Of a stretch of 9,262 nt of DNA, positions 5,285-9,262 are shown one piece after another. The position numbers and the translations under genes are program-made. The DNA comes from an uncultured Paracoccaceae bacterium (GTDB lineage Bacteria > Pseudomonadota > Alphaproteobacteria > Rhodobacterales > Rhodobacteraceae), in NCBI GenBank assembly GCA_937927885.1, contig CALEZJ010000401.1, positions 1 through 9,262 on the forward strand, read 5' to 3'. Positions within the stretch are counted from its first letter, which is position 1, and every line of letters begins with the position of its first letter. The notes below the pieces were generated by a model. It saw only the letters and a program-made list of their open reading frames with translations. It was not told where the DNA came from and did no database searches.

Positions 5285-6135
5285 TCCCTGAGCAACCGAC
5301 GACGCCCCCGCCGCCCCCAAAGCGGCGGGGGTTCGACTGGCGCACCGCACTGGTGCCAGGCCTGATCGGCGGCGGCAGCATTGTCGTGGTGTTCGGCGTC
5401 CTGGGCTGGCTGGTGGCGACAAATGACAACTGGCCCCGCATCCGGGCCCAGTTCTTCAACCCGGATCACATGCTGGCGGCCTTGCCCCGTGTCGCCTGGG
5501 GGTTTCTGACCAACATGCAGGTCTGGCTGATCGCCATGGCCTGCATCGGGGTCTGGGCGCTGGTGCTGGCCGTGGTGCGCAGCCTGCGGGGGGCATGGTT
5601 CGCACCGTTCCGGCTGATGGTGATGCTGTATATCGACATCTTCCGTGGCCTGCCCGCGCTCTTGCTGGTGATCCTGTTCGGATTTGGCATCCCGGCGCTG
5701 CGCATCCCGGGCCTGCCCAATTCAGGCCTGTTCTGGGGCGGGGTGGCCATGGTTCTGTGCTATTCGGCCTATGTATGCGAGATCTATCGTTCGGGGATCG
5801 ATTCCGTCCACGAAGGCCAGCGTGCGGCGGCGCGGGCGCTGGGGTTGAGCGAATGGCAGATCATGGTCTACGCGATCCTGCCGCAGGCTTTGCGCAACGT
5901 GCTGCCCTCGCTGATGAACATCATCGTGGCCCTGCAAAAGGACGTGGCGCTGCTCAGCGTGATCGGCGTGCGCGACGCGGTGCGCGAGGCGCAGATCTAC
6001 ACCGCAAACACCTTCAACTATTCCTCGCTGGTGGTGGCGGCGGGGTTGTTCCTGCTGGCAACGATCCCGATGGCGCGGCTGGCCGACTGGGTCACGGCAC
6101 GCGACCGCGCGCGGCGGTTGCAACAGGCGGGATGA
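5281..6135 (+). CDS. Polar amino-acid ABC transporter permease (HisM/GlnP type)
   Basis: Inner-membrane subunit that forms the translocation path. It has 284 residues, with a cytoplasmic N-terminus containing a run of five prolines (9-13) and a basic KRRGF, then hydrophobic segments at about 24-46, 79-99, 111-136, 146-163 and 249-266, plus a membrane-dipping region around 190-218. The EAA loop that docks on the ATPase is EIYRSGIDSVHEGQRAAARALGLSEWQ (157-183), of classical family form. Only one permease gene is present, so a homodimer is likely. The ATG at 5281 overlaps the binding-protein stop as ATGA and has no clear Shine-Dalgarno, so translation should be coupled. The ATPase starts 1 nt after its stop. 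Confidence 0.93.
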   Translation: MIPEQPTTPPPPPKRRGFDWRTALVPGLIGGGSIVVVFGVLGWLVATNDNWPRIRAQFFNPDHMLAALPRVAWGFLTNMQVWLIAMACIGVWALVLAVVRSLRGAWFAPFRLMVMLYIDIFRGLPALLLVILFGFGIPALRIPGLPNSGLFWGGVAMVLCYSAYVCEIYRSGIDSVHEGQRAAARALGLSEWQIMVYAILPQALRNVLPSLMNIIVALQKDVALLSVIGVRDAVREAQIYTANTFNYSSLVVAAGLFLLATIPMARLADWVTARDRARRLQQAG

Positions 6136-6136
6136 G

Positions 6137-6910
6137 ATGACGCAGCCCAGAATCGCCTCCGGCGTCGCCCCCAGAATCGCCATCGAGGGACTGACCAAGT
6201 ATTTCGGCAACCATCTGGTGTTGGACCGGGTCAACCTGCGCGTGGCACCGCACGAGGTCGTGTGCCTCATCGGGGCCTCGGGCAGCGGGAAATCGACGCT
6301 GTTGCGCTGCATCAACCGCCTGATCGAGCCCGATTACGGCAAGGTTCTGCTGGACGGGGTGCCGGTCGAGGACCCGTCGTTCGGCAAGACCGGGTTGCAG
6401 CGCCGGGTGGGGATCGTGTTTCAGTCCTACAACCTGTTCCCGCACAGGAATGTGCTGGGAAACATCACGCTGGCGCCGATCCGCGTACATGGTCTGACCC
6501 GGGCCGAGGCCGAAGCGCGCGCGCACGAGGTGCTGGCGATGCTGGGGATGGAGCGCTTTGCCCGGGCCTACCCCGAGCAACTCTCGGGCGGGCAGCAGCA
6601 GCGCGTGGCCCTGGCGCGGGCGCTGGCGGGAGGGCCGGATGTGCTGCTCTTGGACGAGGTGACGGCGGCGCTGGACCCGGAACTGGTGGGCGAGGTGATG
6701 GCCGCGATCAAGGCGCAGAAGGACCGTGGCATGACGATGGTGATCGTCACGCACGAGATGGGCTTTGCACGGGGTCTGGCGGACAGGGTGTGCTTTCTGG
6801 ACGGCGGGCGCATTGTCGAGGAAGCCCCGCCCGAAGCCCTGTTCACCGCCCCTGAGCATCCGCGCACGCAGGCGTTCCTGAGCCGGTTGATCGAGGGGGG
6901 GCGGCTGTGA
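6137..6910 (+). CDS. Polar amino-acid ABC transporter ATP-binding protein (GlnQ/HisP type)
   Basis: Cytoplasmic ATPase that powers the importer. All ABC motifs are present and intact in the 257 residues: Walker A GASGSGKST (46-54), Q-loop Q96 in FQSYNLFPH, signature LSGGQQQ (139-145), Walker B VLLLDE (159-164) followed by the D-loop ALD, and H-loop H206 in VIVTHE. The PAAT-subfamily pattern (EGLTKYFG..LVLD, FQSYNLFPH) supports polar-amino-acid-type import. The ATG at 6137 is 1 nt after the permease stop, with a weak GGCGGGA upstream, indicating coupled translation. A hairpin begins 3 bp after its stop and probably ends the importer transcript. Substrate specificity cannot be read from the ATPase. 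Confidence 0.96.
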   Translation: MTQPRIASGVAPRIAIEGLTKYFGNHLVLDRVNLRVAPHEVVCLIGASGSGKSTLLRCINRLIEPDYGKVLLDGVPVEDPSFGKTGLQRRVGIVFQSYNLFPHRNVLGNITLAPIRVHGLTRAEAEARAHEVLAMLGMERFARAYPEQLSGGQQQRVALARALAGGPDVLLLDEVTAALDPELVGEVMAAIKAQKDRGMTMVIVTHEMGFARGLADRVCFLDGGRIVEEAPPEALFTAPEHPRTQAFLSRLIEGGRL

Positions 6911-6912
6911 CG

Positions 6913-6954
6913 CGGGGCGCCGGGGGAGAGGGCGCTCCGAAAGTGAGTATTTGG
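6913..6954 (+). terminator. Hairpin ending the ABC operon
   Basis: CGGGGCGCC (6913-6921) and GGCGCTCCG (6931-6939) form a 9-bp stem with one G-U pair and loop GGGGGAGAG. It is followed by AAAGTGAGTATTT rather than a pure T-run. The stem is strong and lies directly after the ATPase stop, but the weak T-tract means termination may be partial, allowing read-through into the monooxygenase gene. Confidence 0.6.
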
Positions 6955-6971
6955 GGCAAGATGAAGGGGGG
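6944..6971 (+). repeat. TGAGTATTT...AAGATGAAGGGGG intergenic element
   Basis: The stretch after the hairpin reads TGAGTATTT, then GGGGC, then AAGATGAAGGGGGG. From memory, very similar hairpin-plus-(G)AG(GA)TATTT...AAGATGAA strings recur between genes in many Rhodobacterales genomes. Within this window the sequence after fabD on the minus strand ends TGAGGATATTT, a second partial copy. Here the purine-rich end also serves as the ribosome binding site of the next gene. That it is a genome-wide repeat is recollection, not shown here. Confidence 0.4.
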
Positions 6972-6977
6972 CGGATT

Positions 6978-8285
6978 TTGGCGGACTTGCCGATTGCGCT
7001 GATTGGCGCAGGTCCGATGGGGCTGGCCTGCGCCAAGGTGTTGGGCGAGCAGGGAATCGCCTTCCAGGGATTCGAGCTGCATTCGGATGTGGGCGGGCTT
7101 TGGGATATCGAGGGGCCGCGGTCCACGATGTACGAGACCGCACATCTGATCTCGTCGAAGACCAAGACCCAGTTCGCGGATTTTCCGATGGACGAGGCGG
7201 TGGCGGATTATCCGTCGCACCGCGTGATGCGCGACTATTTCCGCGCCTTTGCGGATCGGTTCGATCTGCGGCGGCATTTCCGGTTCGGGGCCGAAGTTCT
7301 GCGCTGCGAGCCATTGGCCGAGGGCTGGCGTGTGATCTGGCGCGAGGGAGGCACCGAGCACGAGGGGCGGTTCTGTGGGGTAATGATCGCCAATGGCACC
7401 CTGAGCGAGCCCAATCAGCCGCAGTTTCCGGGCGAGTTCGCGGGCGAGGTGATCCATTCGGCGCAGTATCGCCACCCCGACCAGTTGCGCGGCAAGCGTG
7501 TGCTGGTGGTGGGGGGCGGCAATTCGGGCTGCGACATCGTGGTGGATGCCGTGCATCATGCGGCCTGCGCCGATCTGTCGCTGCGCCGGGGCTATCATTT
7601 CGTGCCGAAATACATCTTTGGTCGGCCGGCCGACACGATCGGCGGCGCGATCCGGTTGCCGATGTGGCTGAAGCGCCGGGTCGACGGAATGATCCTTCGC
7701 TGGTTCACGGGTGATCCGCAAAGGGTGGGCTTTCCGGCGCCGGATCATGCGCTCTATCAAAGCCATCCGGTGGTCAATTCGCTGGCGATCTTTCACGCGG
7801 GCCATGGCGACATCCGGATCCGGCCCGATGTGGCGCGGCTGGAGGGCGCGGATGTCGTGTTCACCGATGGCAGCCGGGCGTCCTATGACCTGATCATCGC
7901 CGCCACCGGCTACAAGCTGCATTATCCCTTTATCGACAAGGGCTTGCTGAACTGGCAGGGCGCCGCGCCGCATCTGTTCCTGAACTGCCTGCATCCCCAG
8001 CGCGACGATCTCTTCGTGATGGGGATGGTCGAGGCTACCGGTCTGGGCTGGCAGGGGCGCCATGCGCAGGCCGAGATGGTGGCGCGTTATATCAAGGGCT
8101 TGCGCACCGGTCATCCGGCGGCGGCGGCGCTGCGGGCCGAGAAGGCGGCGGGCTTTCAGCGTGTGACCGGCGGGATGGATTATGTCGACCTGCCGCGCAT
8201 GGCCTATTATGTCGAGCGGTCTGCCTACATGCGGGAAATCGACAGACGGATCAAGGCGTTGGGGGACCAGAATGGACGGAATTGA
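6978..8285 (+). CDS. Flavin-containing monooxygenase
   Basis: FAD/NADPH enzyme of the class B monooxygenases, which usually oxygenates soft N or S centres; substrate unknown. The 435 residues carry the FAD Rossmann motif GAGPMG (10-15), the FMO fingerprint FAGEVIHSAQYR (154-165, pattern FxGxxxHxxxY), the NADPH Rossmann motif GGGNSG (179-184) and ATGY (309-312). The Tyr in the fingerprint, rather than the Trp-Pro of Baeyer-Villiger enzymes, favours a true FMO. Start: no in-frame ATG precedes the FAD motif. TTG at 6978 has AAGGGGGG 6 nt upstream and puts the protein start (MADLPIALIGAG) just before the Rossmann strand; an upstream TTG at 6951 is less likely. It overlaps the BASS carrier gene by 14 nt, so the two are translated together. 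It is the first gene of a probable FMO-carrier-epimerase operon. Confidence 0.9.
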   Translation: MADLPIALIGAGPMGLACAKVLGEQGIAFQGFELHSDVGGLWDIEGPRSTMYETAHLISSKTKTQFADFPMDEAVADYPSHRVMRDYFRAFADRFDLRRHFRFGAEVLRCEPLAEGWRVIWREGGTEHEGRFCGVMIANGTLSEPNQPQFPGEFAGEVIHSAQYRHPDQLRGKRVLVVGGGNSGCDIVVDAVHHAACADLSLRRGYHFVPKYIFGRPADTIGGAIRLPMWLKRRVDGMILRWFTGDPQRVGFPAPDHALYQSHPVVNSLAIFHAGHGDIRIRPDVARLEGADVVFTDGSRASYDLIIAATGYKLHYPFIDKGLLNWQGAAPHLFLNCLHPQRDDLFVMGMVEATGLGWQGRHAQAEMVARYIKGLRTGHPAAAALRAEKAAGFQRVTGGMDYVDLPRMAYYVERSAYMREIDRRIKALGDQNGRN

Positions 8286-9168
8286 CGGCGTCGTGCTGAA
8301 TTTCAGCCCCGGGTCGCTGATGCTGCTGAACGCGATTCTGGCGGTGGTGATGTTCTCGATCGCGCTGGACCTGAGCCCGGCGCAATTCCGCGCCCTGGCC
8401 CGGGCGCCGCGGCCGGTCATCGCGGGGTTCCTGTCGCAATTCCTCGCCCTGCCCGCGGCGACCTACCTTCTGGTGCTGGCCCTTGAACCGCGTCCGTCGA
8501 TCGCGCTGGGTCTGATGCTGGTGGCCGCCTGTCCGGGTGGGAACATCAGCAATTTCCTGACCCATCGCGCAGGCGGAAACACGGCGCTGAGTGTCAGCCT
8601 GACCGCGCTGGCCACTCTGGGCGCCGTGGTGCTGACGCCCCTGAACATCGCGCTGTGGGGCGGGCTTTATGCGCCGACGCGGGCAATCCTGCAGGCGACC
8701 GCGATTGATCCGGTTCAGGTGCTGGTGACGGTGGTGGTTCTGCTGGCGGTGCCGCTGGCCCTGGGCATGATGCTGAACGCACGGAATCCGGGGGTGGCGG
8801 CGCGCATCCGCCGTCCTTTGCAAACGCTGTCGATGGTGATCTTCGTCGCCTTCATCGTGGCGGCGCTGGCGGCGAACTGGGGGTATTTCCTGGACCTGGC
8901 GGGGCTGGTGGCGGGGCTGGTCATCGCGCATAACGCGCTGGCGCTGGCGCTGGGGTTCGGCGTGGCGACGCTGTTTTCCCTGACGTCGGCCGACCGGCGC
9001 GCGATCACCATTGAAACCGGCATCCAGAATTCGGGCCTGGGGCTGATCCTGATCTTTGCGTTTTTCGGGGGGCTTGGCGGCATGGCCGTTGTCGCGGCCT
9101 TCTGGGGCATGTGGCATGCGATCAGCGGGTTGGCGCTGGCGCTGGTCTGGGGGCGGAGGCCGACATGA
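8272..9168 (+). CDS. Bile acid:sodium symporter (BASS) family transporter
   Basis: Inner-membrane secondary carrier, 298 residues, very hydrophobic, with about nine to ten membrane segments. Family marks are MFSIALDLSPAQF (27-39), ACPGGNISNFLTHRAGGNTALSVSLTALAT (86-115, including the CPGG-SN crossing region) and ITIETGIQNSGLGL (245-258), in which E248 and Q252 have the spacing of a sodium-site pair in structurally known ASBT homologues. Bacterial members carry organic anions such as pyruvate, pantoate or steroid acids; bile acids are not implied. The ATG at 8272 is preferred over one at 8182 because GGGGGA lies 5 nt upstream and the family N-terminus begins there. It overlaps the FMO stop by 14 nt, and its own stop overlaps the next start as ATGA. 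Substrate probably relates to the FMO product or substrate. Confidence 0.9.
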   Translation: MDGIDGVVLNFSPGSLMLLNAILAVVMFSIALDLSPAQFRALARAPRPVIAGFLSQFLALPAATYLLVLALEPRPSIALGLMLVAACPGGNISNFLTHRAGGNTALSVSLTALATLGAVVLTPLNIALWGGLYAPTRAILQATAIDPVQVLVTVVVLLAVPLALGMMLNARNPGVAARIRRPLQTLSMVIFVAFIVAALAANWGYFLDLAGLVAGLVIAHNALALALGFGVATLFSLTSADRRAITIETGIQNSGLGLILIFAFFGGLGGMAVVAAFWGMWHAISGLALALVWGRRPT

Positions 9169-9262
9169 GGGTTCTGGTTACCGGGGCGGCGGGCAATGTG
9201 GGGCGCGCGCTGCTGGCCGGGCTTTCGGGCCACGAGGTCATGGCCACCGATGTGGCACCAGG
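9165..9262 (+). CDS. NAD-dependent epimerase/dehydratase family protein (partial, 3' end beyond window)
   Basis: Only 32 codons are inside the window. The start MRVLVTGAAGNVGRALL shows the beta-alpha-beta dinucleotide fold of extended SDR enzymes: GxxGxxG as GAAGNVG (7-13) and an acidic D29 at the end of the second strand (VMATDVAP), which favours NAD over NADP. GGAGG lies 5 nt upstream of the ATG, and the start overlaps the carrier stop as ATGA, making it the third gene of the operon. Whether it is an epimerase, dehydratase or sugar-acid dehydrogenase cannot be judged from the fragment. Confidence 0.85.
   Translation, partial: MRVLVTGAAGNVGRALLAGLSGHEVMATDVAP

Noticed and set aside
3905..5422. 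505-codon open frame on the minus strand across the regulator and binding-protein genes
   Set aside because: It is antisense to well-supported genes, is Arg/Gly/His rich with no family motif, and is the usual shadow of high-GC coding DNA.
6961..7002. 14-codon open frame (ATG at 6961) overlapping the FMO start
   Set aside because: It arises from the repeat-like AAGATGAAGGGGG string, is Gly/Arg rich, and has no independent support as a leader peptide.
6843..8420. 525-codon open frame on the minus strand across the FMO gene
   Set aside because: Antisense to the FMO with its intact Rossmann motifs; composition is typical of a GC shadow frame and no domain is recognisable.
8251..9117. 288-codon minus-strand frame opposite the BASS carrier
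   Set aside because: Extremely Arg/Gln/His rich, the complement of a Leu/Ala/Val-rich membrane protein; a shadow frame.
1..9262. Mobile elements, CRISPR arrays, tRNA genes, phage or toxin-antitoxin genes
   Set aside because: No transposase or integrase motifs, no regularly spaced repeats, no tRNA-like cloverleaf and no unusual composition were seen; the gene density and layout look like ordinary chromosome.

Overview
The window looks like a chromosomal segment of a high-GC alphaproteobacterium, most likely order Rhodobacterales (Rhodobacter/Paracoccus/roseobacter relatives). This rests on the strong G/C third-position bias, a ribosomal S6 protein with an Arg/Asp/Glu repeat tail, an L9 with a long acidic C-terminal extension, an ArsR-type regulator whose cysteine spacing matches SqrR of Rhodobacter capsulatus, and GC hairpins followed by a TGAG...TATTT tract. 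No rRNA, tRNA, CRISPR array, insertion sequence or phage gene was seen. The assignment is from protein character and memory of families, not from a database search.

Layout. (1) 1-2268, minus strand: a cyclopropane-fatty-acid synthase (cfa) is followed 43 bp downstream by malonyl-CoA:ACP transacylase (fabD). A cluster of GC hairpins lies after fabD and runs off the left edge. (2) 2269-2513: a compact divergent control region. It holds a good sigma70-like promoter for cfa, a 13-bp direct repeat, a good promoter for rpsF, and a structured rpsF leader that resembles the S6:S18 autoregulatory motif and may fold into a pseudoknot. (3) 2514-3840: the ribosomal operon rpsF-rpsR-rplI, ending in a clear intrinsic terminator. 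(4) 3851-4315: a small ArsR/SmtB-family repressor of the persulfide-sensing SqrR/BigR type, with its own candidate promoter. (5) 4445-6910: a tightly coupled polar-amino-acid-type ABC importer (binding protein, one permease, ATPase), ending in a 9-bp hairpin. (6) 6978-9262: three overlapping genes, a flavin-containing monooxygenase (TTG start), a bile acid:sodium symporter (BASS) family carrier and the start of an NAD-dependent epimerase/dehydratase cut by the window edge.

How the genes work together. cfa and fabD both act on membrane lipid acyl chains and may be co-transcribed. The ribosomal operon is standard but carries a well-formed leader RNA. The right half is a transport and oxidation district: a thiol-persulfide sensor, an importer whose binding protein keeps the ligand-carboxylate Arg but has Ala where related proteins usually have Asp, and a monooxygenase-carrier-dehydrogenase operon that looks like an uncharacterised uptake and catabolic route. 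Whether these right-hand units belong to one organosulfur or organic-acid pathway is speculation; the hairpin at 6913-6939 argues for at least two transcripts.
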